Of a stretch of DNA of 64,000 bases, positions 36,322-44,199 are shown piece by piece. Under the pieces are notes generated by a model. It saw nothing but the letters and a program-made list of their open reading frames with translations, was not told the DNA's origin and searched no databases. The DNA lies in the NCBI GenBank assembly GCA_017555965.1, contig JAFZFH010000070.1, positions 1 through 64,000 of the forward strand, given 5' to 3'. The position numbers were made by a program, and so were the translations under genes. The stretch is from Bacteroidales bacterium. Its GTDB lineage: Bacteria; Bacteroidota; Bacteroidia; Bacteroidales; UBA932. Each line of letters opens with the position of its first letter. Within the stretch, counting starts at the first letter, position 1.

Positions 36322-36353
36322 TCATGCCCGACTTGACCGGGCATCTGGAATGA
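36322..36353. repeat. Dispersed palindromic repeat between lysA and ffh
   Basis: ATGCCCG-ACTTGAC-CGGGCAT forms a seven-base-pair hairpin within GTCATGCCCGACTTGACCGG followed by GCATCTGG. Elements like this are common in Bacteroidota intergenic DNA. No adjoining T-run on the minus strand, so probably not a terminator; it may modulate lysA-ffh mRNA. Confidence 0.6.
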
Positions 36354-36357
36354 CGGG

Positions 36358-37563
36358 CTATTCGAAATAGTCAGTCATTACCGGAGCTTCATCGAGACGG
36401 TCGCTGAAGACAGAAGGAGCAAGGTCCTTCATGTTGTAGCGGCTCGCCATGACCTGACCGTATGCACCTGTGCTTCGTATTGCCATGAGGTCTCCTCTAA
36501 CGCTGAGCGGAAGCAGTCGTCCCGCACCCCACACGTCGCTTGACTCACAGACGGGGCCGACGATGTCATATGCCTGGTGGGTAGGGAAGAATGTCCTCAT
36601 TTCAGCCGAGAGGTTCTCGATCTTGTGGTATGCACCGTAGAGTGCCGGACGGATGAGGTCATTCATACCGGCATCCATGATCAGGAAGTTCTTTGTCTCT
36701 CCACTCTTGACGAAGAGTACTCGTGAGATGAGGGTGGCGCACTGTGCCACGAGGGAACGTCCCGGTTCTACATGAACCTTCTGGTCAGGACGACGGACGA
36801 TGTTTTCCGAAATTGTACGGAACCATGTCTCGAAGTCTGCGATAGGGGAGCCGTCAGGGTCGTCGTAATCCACTCCGAGTCCACCTCCGAGGTTGATGTT
36901 GCCGACCTTAAGTCCGTTTCTTTCGAAATATGCAACAATCTCATTGACCCTTTTGCACTCGAGCGCGAAGACCTCGCTGACACGGGTAATCTGCGATCCG
37001 ACGTGGAAGTGGAGGCCGATGAAGTTGATATGTTCGCTCTTTCCGATGATCTCGATAAGTTTCTCGAACTCATGCTGAGAGATACCGAACTTGTTTTCAT
37101 AGAGACCGGTGGTCACATATTTGTGTGTATGTGCATCGATGTCCGGATTGATTCGGACAGAGACATTGGCCTTCTTGCCGTAGCGGTGGGCCATTTCATT
37201 GATTACATATATTTCCTGAAGGGATTCGCAGTTGAATGCCTCGATGTCGAGCATCAGGGCGTTGTATATCTCCTTGTCGCTCTTTCCGACGCCGGCATAT
37301 ACGATCTTTCCGCCTGGGAAACCGCAGTCATGCGCGTGGAGCACTTCGTTTCCGCTGACGCAGTCTGCACCGAAGCCCTTTGAGCTGATGTACTCGAGAA
37401 GCCTGCGTTCCACGTTAGCCTTGATCGCATAATGCACCTTGAGATTGTGCTGAGATGCGAGTTCTGCCACATGGTCAACCGTCTTGCGGAAGAGGTCCAT
37501 GTCGTAGTAGTAGAACGGAGTAGCTATCTTATCGAATCTTTCTATTGTGTTGAAATCCATCAT
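36358..37563 (-). CDS. lysA: Diaminopimelate decarboxylase
   Basis: A 401-residue fold-type III PLP enzyme converting meso-diaminopimelate to lysine. TPFYYYDMDLFRKTVDH precedes the PLP Lys in VHYAIKANVERRLLEY. HFHVGSQI, NLGGGLGVDYD, VEPGRSLVAQ and GPVCESSDVWG with the catalytic Cys are all present. Two adjacent ATG codons (37563 and 37560) are possible starts. The divergent AraC-type regulator begins 77 bases away. Downstream ffh is probably in the same transcript. Confidence 0.94.
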   Translation of the reverse strand: MMDFNTIERFDKIATPFYYYDMDLFRKTVDHVAELASQHNLKVHYAIKANVERRLLEYISSKGFGADCVSGNEVLHAHDCGFPGGKIVYAGVGKSDKEIYNALMLDIEAFNCESLQEIYVINEMAHRYGKKANVSVRINPDIDAHTHKYVTTGLYENKFGISQHEFEKLIEIIGKSEHINFIGLHFHVGSQITRVSEVFALECKRVNEIVAYFERNGLKVGNINLGGGLGVDYDDPDGSPIADFETWFRTISENIVRRPDQKVHVEPGRSLVAQCATLISRVLFVKSGETKNFLIMDAGMNDLIRPALYGAYHKIENLSAEMRTFFPTHQAYDIVGPVCESSDVWGAGRLLPLSVRGDLMAIRSTGAYGQVMASRYNMKDLAPSVFSDRLDEAPVMTDYFE

Positions 37564-37586
37564 ATTTTCAAAATCGGCAAAAACGA

Positions 37587-37618
37587 TTGCAAAAATAGCG
37601 AAAAAATCCGTATTTTCG
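37587..37618. promoter_or_regulatory. Overlapping divergent promoters of lysA and the AraC-type gene
   Basis: Minus strand: TATTTTTG (37597-37590), 26 bases before the lysA ATG. Plus strand: TTG 37587-37589, a 21-base spacer and TATTTTCG 37611-37618, 21 bases before the ATG at 37640. The lysA -7 box overlaps the -33 element of the other promoter, so the two may compete. Confidence 0.5.
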
Positions 37619-37639
37619 CAGATTATTGCACACATTCAG

Positions 37640-38854
37640 ATGATTCCGTTGAACATCAATACGGATACAGTTATCCAACTGGTAGTCGGGGTCGGTTCAG
37701 CCGTCCTCGCCGTCCTTCTCATGCTTATCAAGATACCGAATTCTGACTATAGCGAGAAACTTGCCAAGTCCAAGCTCGCCATTGTAGTAAGTTTTCTGAT
37801 ATGCAGCTTCATGATGTTCTACACCATCTCGCAGTATGGCAGGGACTATATCTGGGACTGGGAACTTCTGACTATGCTGGTCATCTATATAGTGGTCTAC
37901 TTTTCGACGGTGATTGTCTCATATTCAATGATTTCCCTTCTTAAGACAGAACGTAGCCGCTACCAGAACCTCTTCCTTCCCGGCCTGTTTGCATCAGCCT
38001 GTATTGTATTCATGCTGCTGGAGTCCTACAAGTCAGGAAACATGAATTATTTCTGGTTCATGTGCATTACTGCACTTACAGCTTTTCTGATACAGTCGAT
38101 CACCTATATCGTATACTTCGGTAAGGCGTACAAGCAGTCTCTCAAAGAATTTGAAAGCTATTACGATGACGATGCTGACCATAAGCTGAAATGGGTCAGG
38201 TTCTGTTATGTGATATCTATGCTCACGAATCTTTTCGTCCTTGTGTATCTGGCTCTTTACTGGTTCCTCGATTACAAGATGGCTGTCGCTAATCTATATA
38301 CCTTCTGGTATCTCCTTTACATGCTTTATCTGACTTCGAATTATCTTTCTTTTTTGGGAAGCCATCGTCTTGTGCTTGATGCATTTGCGCATAAGGCACT
38401 TTCCGGCCAGGAGATCATAAGAAGGATAGATGAGAACAGGAAGAGGAAGGCAAAGAAGAGAATCAAGTCAGACTATAAGGACGATGTTATCCTTCAGGAT
38501 GATAAGGAAGCTGGTTTTGTCCGCTTGGAGAAGACACTGGATAAATGGGTGCAGGAGAAGCGATATCGTGAATATGACAAGACCCGTGATGATATCGCAC
38601 GCGAACTTCGCACATCAAAGGAAATGCTCCATCTTTATTTTGCCACAAAGATGGGAGTGGATTTCAGAACCTGGAGAACAAATCTGAGGATTGAAGAGGC
38701 CAAGACGCTGCTGCTTGAGAATAAGGACGCCTCTATAAACATTATCGCCGAAGCTTCAGGCTTCAGCGATAAGTCAAATTTCCACAGACAGTTTGTCAAG
38801 ATAGTCGGCTGCTCCCCAAAGGAGTGGCGTGATTCGGACGGTAAGCTGTCCTAG
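37640..38854 (+). CDS. Membrane-anchored AraC-family transcription regulator
   Basis: A 404-residue protein with six or seven hydrophobic helices in residues 1 to about 240, then a cytoplasmic linker and a C-terminal AraC/XylS DNA-binding domain (about 310-400). The DNA-binding part shows two helix-turn-helix motifs: DIARELRTSKEMLHLYFATK and SINIIAEASGFSDKSNFHRQF with the family-typical KIVGCSPKEWR. Such proteins are taken to sense a membrane or envelope signal. The ATG at 37640 is preferred to 37547, which would fall inside lysA on the other strand. Its stop shares the palindrome CTAG with the converging lipoprotein gene. Confidence 0.86.
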   Translation: MIPLNINTDTVIQLVVGVGSAVLAVLLMLIKIPNSDYSEKLAKSKLAIVVSFLICSFMMFYTISQYGRDYIWDWELLTMLVIYIVVYFSTVIVSYSMISLLKTERSRYQNLFLPGLFASACIVFMLLESYKSGNMNYFWFMCITALTAFLIQSITYIVYFGKAYKQSLKEFESYYDDDADHKLKWVRFCYVISMLTNLFVLVYLALYWFLDYKMAVANLYTFWYLLYMLYLTSNYLSFLGSHRLVLDAFAHKALSGQEIIRRIDENRKRKAKKRIKSDYKDDVILQDDKEAGFVRLEKTLDKWVQEKRYREYDKTRDDIARELRTSKEMLHLYFATKMGVDFRTWRTNLRIEEAKTLLLENKDASINIIAEASGFSDKSNFHRQFVKIVGCSPKEWRDSDGKLS

Positions 38855-39303
38855 TTATCTTTCTTCATCTGGAAGTTGCAGTCATTTACATAGAATGTGT
38901 TGTTTCTTTCGTCAAAGGAGTTTCCGTTCCATGTGACTACAATCACACTTTCCATCGATTCATACTGCTGTTTTCTGTCTTCAGTGCTCTCTGCAGTCAT
39001 TATGCAGGTTATGGATTCGGAAAATCCGGCAGCTTCTACAGAATACTCTCCATTGCTGTCAGTATAGGCAGTCTTTCTGATGAGCGGAAGTACCGACAAC
39101 GAATTCTCAGCAAAAGCAGAGAATGTAATCTTTATGTCTGATATAGGGGTATTTGTAGCTACATCTGATACGACTCCGTTTACAACCAGTCTCATGTCTC
39201 CGTCAAGATGGGTTTCATCTTCGCTCAGGAATGCCAGGCTGCATGACATGGATGTTGCAGATACGAGTGTCAGTGCCAGTAATTTCTTGAATGTCTTTAT
39301 CAT
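38851..39303 (-). CDS. Small lipoprotein with carboxypeptidase-regulatory-like fold
   Basis: A 150-residue predicted lipoprotein: a hydrophobic leader ends at TSMSC, with Cys21 as lipid anchor. The rest is one beta-sandwich domain with VVNGVVSDVATNTPISDIKI and AYTDSNGEYSVEAAG, as in CarboxypepD_reg/transthyretin-like modules. It resembles the putative lipoproteins that NCBI links with radical-SAM genes in Bacteroides, but no radical-SAM gene is in the window. Function unknown. A promoter with good spacing (TTG 39371-39369, TACATTTG 39349-39342) lies upstream. Confidence 0.75.
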   Translation of the reverse strand: MIKTFKKLLALTLVSATSMSCSLAFLSEDETHLDGDMRLVVNGVVSDVATNTPISDIKITFSAFAENSLSVLPLIRKTAYTDSNGEYSVEAAGFSESITCIMTAESTEDRKQQYESMESVIVVTWNGNSFDERNNTFYVNDCNFQMKKDN

Positions 39304-39341
39304 TTCTCCGGTTCTTTATCCGGCATAGGTTTCAGTCGCTG

Positions 39342-39371
39342 CAAATGTAGCTATTTTCCACTAAACTCCAA
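39342..39371 (-). promoter_or_regulatory. Promoter of the small lipoprotein gene
   Basis: Minus strand TTG (39371-39369), 19-base spacer, TACATTTG (39349-39342), 38 bases before the ATG. The -33 element lies within the 3' end of the GntR gene. Confidence 0.6.
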
Positions 39372-39699
39372 ATATTGAGGCGTCAAGTCCCAGAAGTTCC
39401 ATACGTCTGCGAATTGCTGGAACTTCGTTTTCCATGAACTCTTTACGCTGGGCCTCAAGTACTGTCTTATGGGCCTCAGGACAGATGAAATATCCGATTC
39501 CGCGCTTGTTGTATATGATGCCGTCAGCAGTAAGCTTTTCGTAGGAACGCATGATCGTATTTGGATTTACTCCGATTTCTGCACCGTACTCACGCACTGA
39601 GGGGATACGTTCGTCCGGTATGAGCTCGCAACTCAGAATCTGCTCGCATATTGCATCGCAGATCTGAAGGTATATTGATTTGTTGCTGTTGAATTCCAT
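39361..39699 (-). CDS. GntR-family regulator, YtrA subfamily
   Basis: A 112-residue repressor-type protein: a winged helix-turn-helix (about 5-75; IYLQICDAICEQIL, RIPSVREYGAEIGVNPNTIM, NKRGIGYFI) followed by only a short helical dimerisation tail, the YtrA-subfamily layout. YtrA proteins usually repress a linked ABC-transporter operon. It is the last gene of a three-gene minus-strand operon whose promoter holds a matching palindrome at 41446, consistent with autorepression. Six bases separate it from the permease gene. Confidence 0.92.
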   Translation of the reverse strand: MEFNSNKSIYLQICDAICEQILSCELIPDERIPSVREYGAEIGVNPNTIMRSYEKLTADGIIYNKRGIGYFICPEAHKTVLEAQRKEFMENEVPAIRRRMELLGLDASIFGV

Positions 39700-39705
39700 G
39701 GAATC

Positions 39706-40593
39706 TTAGTGCTTCAAAGTTTTGATTCTGAACCAGATACCCGCCATGAATGCAAGGTTTACGATTGTGTCGCTGATTGTGTCGATAAGAACGAGATTCT
39801 TGAAGAATCCGTTATTTATCATAATGCTTACAGCTTCATCATCACTGATATTCGTATTGTTTACAAGGTCAGCTGCCCAGTTTGATGCTATCGGTGTGAA
39901 CACTATGCTGGCGATGACTCCTAGGGCAAACATTGCGATGAACGTCTTGACTGTCTTTCCGCTCTTGAACCAGATGGCTCCCAGAAGGAATGGAAGAGTG
40001 ATTCCGAAAGCATCGTCAATATAAAGCCATGGTGAGCTCATCTGCTTCATTAATTTATGTGTGAATTCAGCATTCTCTACTGTCAGAGTCTCATATATGA
40101 GGTTAAGAGTAACCTCCTTTTTGTCAGCTATGTTTCTTACCATTTCCAGAAATGCTGCAAAAAGGTTGTTTCCACAAGTGTGGTCTATTGCGCAGATGAT
40201 TGTGTCGATGCCGATATACAGAATGATTCCTGTCAAAGGACCGATGATACATGTCATCACTATCATGCTGATGAACTTCTCAAGTCTTGATGCAGGAAGA
40301 GTCAGCCAGAATGAACCGTACTGTTTCTCTGTGATTCTGCCGTAGCATTTTACAGACATGGTGACTACCATGCAGAACATTGCGACACCAAATGCAAAAG
40401 TTCTGAGCCCGATGCCCGGGCCTGACCATGTCGAATTAATTGTCATCTGCAATGCGGCGACGACTAAATATAGAGCCACAGGAAGCAGCAGCGAGATGGT
40501 CATCAGGCTGAGTCCGTAATTTGCCCAGCACGTCCTTAGGTCAGATGCGAAATATTTTCCGAATCTGCTGAAGTTGAATATGTTGTCTTTCAT
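39706..40593 (-). CDS. ABC-2-type membrane protein
   Basis: A 295-residue membrane protein with about six hydrophobic helices and a larger non-membrane loop between the third and fourth. It probably forms the membrane part of the exporter with the ATPase encoded just upstream. No specific family signature was recognised beyond the overall layout of ABC-2 permeases found next to YtrA-type regulators. The substrate is unknown; related operons respond to envelope-active antibiotics in Firmicutes. Confidence 0.78.
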   Translation of the reverse strand: MKDNIFNFSRFGKYFASDLRTCWANYGLSLMTISLLLPVALYLVVAALQMTINSTWSGPGIGLRTFAFGVAMFCMVVTMSVKCYGRITEKQYGSFWLTLPASRLEKFISMIVMTCIIGPLTGIILYIGIDTIICAIDHTCGNNLFAAFLEMVRNIADKKEVTLNLIYETLTVENAEFTHKLMKQMSSPWLYIDDAFGITLPFLLGAIWFKSGKTVKTFIAMFALGVIASIVFTPIASNWAADLVNNTNISDDEAVSIMINNGFFKNLVLIDTISDTIVNLAFMAGIWFRIKTLKH

Positions 40594-40598
40594 TGTGT

Positions 40599-41426
40599 CT
40601 ATTTGTTGAAGATTCCTTTGATGAGTTCCTTGTGCTGGTGTACGGTGTTGAACAATGCTTCAATATTCACCTTGCTCTCTGTTCCGCTATTGTTGAGGCT
40701 TACCTGAATGTTGCCGCCAGGGATCATTTCGCTGTAGAGAGCACCGTCGACTTTGTCTGTGGTGTAATCGAAGTAAAGCTTTTCGGAAATCTCTTCCAAT
40801 GTCGCATTAAGGAGAACATCCTGTCTGTCCAGGATTATTATAGGGTCGATTATGTTTTCAAGATCTCGGACCTGATGAGTTGATATGAGTATTACAGAGT
40901 CCTCTCGAGTGTATTTTGTGACCGCTTTTCTGAACTGGGCCTTTGATGGAATATCCAGGCCGTTTGTCGGTTCGTCCATGAAAAGATATTTCGTGTTACA
41001 TGCGAGGGCAAAGGCGATGTATGTCTTCTTGAGCTGTCCGAAAGACATATGATTCATCTTCTGCTGCGGGTCATTTTCAAGAACTTCCATGACTTCTGTG
41101 AACTTATTCATGTCGAAGCCATCCCAGAATTTGCCGAATGTCTCGGCATAATCAATTGCCTTGAGATTGATTGCAGCTACTTCGTCGCTGAGATAATACT
41201 GATCGCTGAGAAAAGACGGGTCTCTGTCGAATGGCTTATGACCGTCAGTTTCGATGCTTCCTGCCATCGGTTTCTTCAGGCCGCAGAGCAGGGTGAGCAG
41301 GGTAGTCTTTCCGACTCCGTTCTCGCCGAGAAGGCCATAGATCCGTCCTTCCTGGAGATTCATCGTGATGTTTTTAAGTACGGGCTTTTCGCCATAAGCG
41401 AAGCCCAGATCTTTAATTGTAATCAT
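40599..41426 (-). CDS. ABC transporter ATP-binding protein
   Basis: A 275-residue ABC ATPase. Walker A is GLLGENGVGKTTLLTLL, the signature is the variant MSFGQLKKTYIAFAL (in place of LSGGQ), Walker B is YLFMDEPTNGLD, and the switch His is in LISTHQVRD. It pairs with the downstream membrane protein and is the first gene of the GntR-ABC operon. It is longer than a minimal ATPase because of a C-terminal extension (about 215-275) seen in this subfamily. Confidence 0.93.
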   Translation of the reverse strand: MITIKDLGFAYGEKPVLKNITMNLQEGRIYGLLGENGVGKTTLLTLLCGLKKPMAGSIETDGHKPFDRDPSFLSDQYYLSDEVAAINLKAIDYAETFGKFWDGFDMNKFTEVMEVLENDPQQKMNHMSFGQLKKTYIAFALACNTKYLFMDEPTNGLDIPSKAQFRKAVTKYTREDSVILISTHQVRDLENIIDPIIILDRQDVLLNATLEEISEKLYFDYTTDKVDGALYSEMIPGGNIQVSLNNSGTESKVNIEALFNTVHQHKELIKGIFNK

Positions 41427-41445
41427 TGTTCTACAAATTTATTCG

Positions 41446-41467
41446 GTGTATTAGTAAACTAGTACAC
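41446..41467. promoter_or_regulatory. Palindromic operator for the GntR/YtrA-type regulator
   Basis: GTGTATTAGT-AA-ACTAGTACAC: two ten-base half sites differing by one base. It lies immediately downstream of the operon's -7 box, over the expected transcription start, a position suited to repression. The GTGTA/TACAC ends resemble sites reported for YtrA-type proteins. Confidence 0.75.
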
Positions 41468-41469
41468 TG

Positions 41470-41499
41470 CAAATGTAGCAATGATTTTAAAAACTGCAA
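41470..41499 (-). promoter_or_regulatory. Promoter of the GntR-ABC operon
   Basis: Minus strand TTG (41499-41497), 19-base spacer, TACATTTG (41477-41470); the -7 box is two bases from the palindrome. Confidence 0.7.
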
Positions 41500-41505
41500 T
41501 GATAA

Positions 41506-42399
41506 CTATTGTTTTTTGTGTGAAATTCGTTTGAAGTTGCGGATGTTTTCTTCCAGAACAGGGTGTTCTGATGCAGGGAGTGCCCATGACAGGAACCTCT
41601 CGCGGATGTAGTCTACAGCCTGAGATGATGGGTGGCACATGTCTTCCGCATAGAATCTGTAATCTCTCAGTTCGTCCATAACTATTTCATATGCAGGGAA
41701 ATAGTCTGTATGTAGATTGGAAAGTGACTGCTGCGCATAATTGAGGAAATCTTCTGTGCCGACAAGAAGACTTGCTTTGCTGATCTGATTCCCGTGTGCT
41801 CCGTCCTTGAAATGGCGGATAGGGCTGACTGTAAATATTATATCTTTCTGCCTGAGTGACTCTGATGAACTGCAGATCTTTGCGATATGGCAGAGGATAT
41901 CTGTTATTTCAGATGGGGCCAGTCTTTCTCTGACAAACTCCTTGGCAGGACGCTTGAGGCAGTTTGATACGATGGAACCTGTGTTGACGTTTCTGAAACA
42001 CCATGCTGTTCCTAGAGTGATGATGATCTTATTGCATCCTGCAAAGAATTCTCTTGCAGAGGAAAGTGCAGCATTGGCATCTGCAAGAAACTCCTCGCGG
42101 GTACTGCGGGCAAATGAAGTATGATGCGAAAAAGAACACCAGCGCTCATCTCCTGCTCCTATCTGTATGCAGTCCTCATCCGAGAACAGCCTGTCTCCTG
42201 ACAATATATCGAGACTTTGGAATATGGAAACCGGATTATACAGCGTTCCGAACGGATTTACACATATGTCAAACCCGAAATCTGCCAGCTGTCTTCCGAT
42301 GTTTTCAGAAAAACAGCTGCCCATCATGAGGATTCTGTCCTTATATGAAATGCCGACCTTGCACTCCTGGTCGGTTACTGGTGTCTGTAGTTTAAGCAT
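41506..42399 (-). CDS. GSCFA-domain protein
   Basis: A 297-residue protein of the GSCFA family, named after the conserved motif seen here as MMGSCFSENIG (near residue 29). Further family features are NPFGTLYNP, IITLGTAWCF, FTVSPIRHFKDG and the DMCHPSSQAVDYI motif with an Asp/His pair. The pattern (G-S-x-F/x-E-N ... H) resembles SGNH/GDSL hydrolases, so esterase activity is possible, but the role is not established. Length is normal. The -7 box TAATTTTG (42411-42404) ends four bases before the ATG, pointing to a very short or absent leader. Confidence 0.9.
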   Translation of the reverse strand: MLKLQTPVTDQECKVGISYKDRILMMGSCFSENIGRQLADFGFDICVNPFGTLYNPVSIFQSLDILSGDRLFSDEDCIQIGAGDERWCSFSHHTSFARSTREEFLADANAALSSAREFFAGCNKIIITLGTAWCFRNVNTGSIVSNCLKRPAKEFVRERLAPSEITDILCHIAKICSSSESLRQKDIIFTVSPIRHFKDGAHGNQISKASLLVGTEDFLNYAQQSLSNLHTDYFPAYEIVMDELRDYRFYAEDMCHPSSQAVDYIRERFLSWALPASEHPVLEENIRNFKRISHKKQ

Positions 42400-42403
42400 G
42401 ATG

Positions 42404-42433
42404 CAAAATTATCAAATTTTATTACTATCTTTA
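42404..42433. promoter_or_regulatory. Divergent -7 boxes for the GSCFA gene and the nucleotidase operon
   Basis: Minus strand: TAATTTTG (42411-42404), four bases before the GSCFA ATG. Plus strand: TATCTTTA (42426-42433), one base off consensus, 18 bases before ATG 42452. -33 elements are weak. Confidence 0.45.
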
Positions 42434-42451
42434 ACAGATTTTTAATGAATT

Positions 42452-44179
42452 ATGAAAAGAGTACTTATATCTATCCTGGCAGCTGTTGCCGTTGTCGCTT
42501 CTTGCTGTGGACCAAAGGATGGTGAATACACCCTCCGGATTCTTACTACCAATGATGTTCATGGACATTATTTCGACTCACTTTACACGACTGCAGACCG
42601 CACGGCTCCATCGATGATGTCAGTTGCTTGGCATGTTGACAGCATCCGTGTTGCTGAAGGGGCTGAAAATGTAATCCTTCTTGATGCCGGAGACTGTCTC
42701 CATGGTGACAATGCATCGTATTATTTCAATTATGTCGATACTGAATCAAAGCATGTGTTTGTGCGTATGCTTGAGTATCTTGACTATGTGGCATGGATTC
42801 CTGGAAACCATGATTTCGAGGTGGGGCATCCGGTATATGACCGTATCGCAGAGACGCTGGATGTTCCGATACTTGCAACAAATGCTGTTCATGCGGACAG
42901 CGGCAAACCTTATTTCGAGGAATTCGTGACAGTGAAGAGGCATGGACTCAAAATTACTATAATCGGATTCACAAATCCGAATATCAAGAATGCTTATGCT
43001 CCTGAATTATGGTCAGGATTGGATTTCATCTCGACAATGCCTGATTTCGCACAGAATGCAGTTGACCGCATCTCTGCTCAGGAGAAGTCTGATGTTGTGA
43101 TTGTGGCAATTCACAGCGGTGCCGGCAAGGGTGACGGTTCTCAGATCGATCAGCAGGGCCTTGACCTTTTCAAGAGCCTGAAAGGTGTGGACCTCCTCGT
43201 ATGTGCACATGATCACAGAGCTCTTGTCCTCAATGAGGAGAATATCAGTATGGTAAATACCGGCAACTATTGCGCAAATCTTGGTTCCGGTACGATTACC
43301 GTGACTGTAGAGAACGGAAAGGTAGTGGATAAGAAGGTGAATGCTGAGCTTATTCCTCTCGACAAGAATAAGACAGACGAGAAGATGAAGGCGCATTTCC
43401 ATTCTGATTATGAGGCAGTAAAGGCATATACCACCAGATATGTCGGTGATGTCGAAATGAATCTGAACGGATTTGATGTAATCGGTGGAATGTCAGATTA
43501 TATGAACCTTCTTCATACCGTATGTCTTGGTGCTTCGGATGCCAAGGTTTCATTGATGGCTCCGACTTCGCTCAATATGTCCATCAAACCTGGCAAGCTT
43601 GTCTATAACGATCTTTTCACTCTCTATTCATATGAAAATCAACTTTATGAAGTAAAGATGAGCGGAAAGGAGATCAGAACTTTGCTTGAGTATTCATACG
43701 ACGGCTGGGTAGGCGGTACAGATGGTCATGTCCTTAAGATGAGAGGTATGAAGAATCCTCGTACCGGTGATGAGATGTGGTTCTTTGCAGGTTCCGCATC
43801 GGAGATGGATACCGCCGGTGGACTCGTGTATGATGTGGATGTTGCCAAACCGTTCGGAGAGCGTGTGTCAGTACATTCTTTTGCTGACGGCAGTGCTTTC
43901 GATGAGGCTTCAGAGTATATTGTGGCTATGAATTCATATCGCGCTCTTGGTGGTGGAGACATGCTTAAGAAGGCCGGCGTTGAGAATGTCGAAGACAGAA
44001 TCGTTGCCCGTCGTCCGGATATAAGGACCCTCATAGATGAGTACATCACTAAGCATGGTTCGGTCAATTCTGCACTTGTGGGAGATAAGGCTGTGATAGG
44101 ACAGTGGAAATTCGTTCCAGAGTCAATGGCAAAGACGGCTGTCGAGAAGGATATGGGTGCAATGTTCAGAATGTTTTAA
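42452..44179 (+). CDS. 5'-nucleotidase/UshA-like metallophosphatase lipoprotein
   Basis: A 575-residue exported lipoprotein (leader ending VVASC, Cys17 or 18). The N-terminal metallophosphoesterase domain carries the metal motifs LTTNDVHGHYFD, LLDAGDCLHG, WIPGNHDFEVG and CAHDHRAL. The C-terminal 5'-nucleotidase domain (about 310-560) has NLLHTVCLGASDA and MNSYRALGGGDMLKKAG. It probably hydrolyses nucleotides or UDP-sugars in the periplasm for salvage. The start is the ATG just after an AT-rich promoter. The GH3 gene follows after 20 bases, so they likely share a transcript. Confidence 0.9.
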   Translation: MKRVLISILAAVAVVASCCGPKDGEYTLRILTTNDVHGHYFDSLYTTADRTAPSMMSVAWHVDSIRVAEGAENVILLDAGDCLHGDNASYYFNYVDTESKHVFVRMLEYLDYVAWIPGNHDFEVGHPVYDRIAETLDVPILATNAVHADSGKPYFEEFVTVKRHGLKITIIGFTNPNIKNAYAPELWSGLDFISTMPDFAQNAVDRISAQEKSDVVIVAIHSGAGKGDGSQIDQQGLDLFKSLKGVDLLVCAHDHRALVLNEENISMVNTGNYCANLGSGTITVTVENGKVVDKKVNAELIPLDKNKTDEKMKAHFHSDYEAVKAYTTRYVGDVEMNLNGFDVIGGMSDYMNLLHTVCLGASDAKVSLMAPTSLNMSIKPGKLVYNDLFTLYSYENQLYEVKMSGKEIRTLLEYSYDGWVGGTDGHVLKMRGMKNPRTGDEMWFFAGSASEMDTAGGLVYDVDVAKPFGERVSVHSFADGSAFDEASEYIVAMNSYRALGGGDMLKKAGVENVEDRIVARRPDIRTLIDEYITKHGSVNSALVGDKAVIGQWKFVPESMAKTAVEKDMGAMFRMF

Positions 44180-44199
44180 AATCAATAATACTTAAAGTT

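Noticed and set aside
36322..36353. Rho-independent terminator of lysA
   Set aside because: The hairpin lacks a T-run on the minus strand and belongs to the dispersed repeat family.
36772..37383. 203-residue plus-strand frame
   Set aside because: Antisense of lysA; no motif and no promoter.
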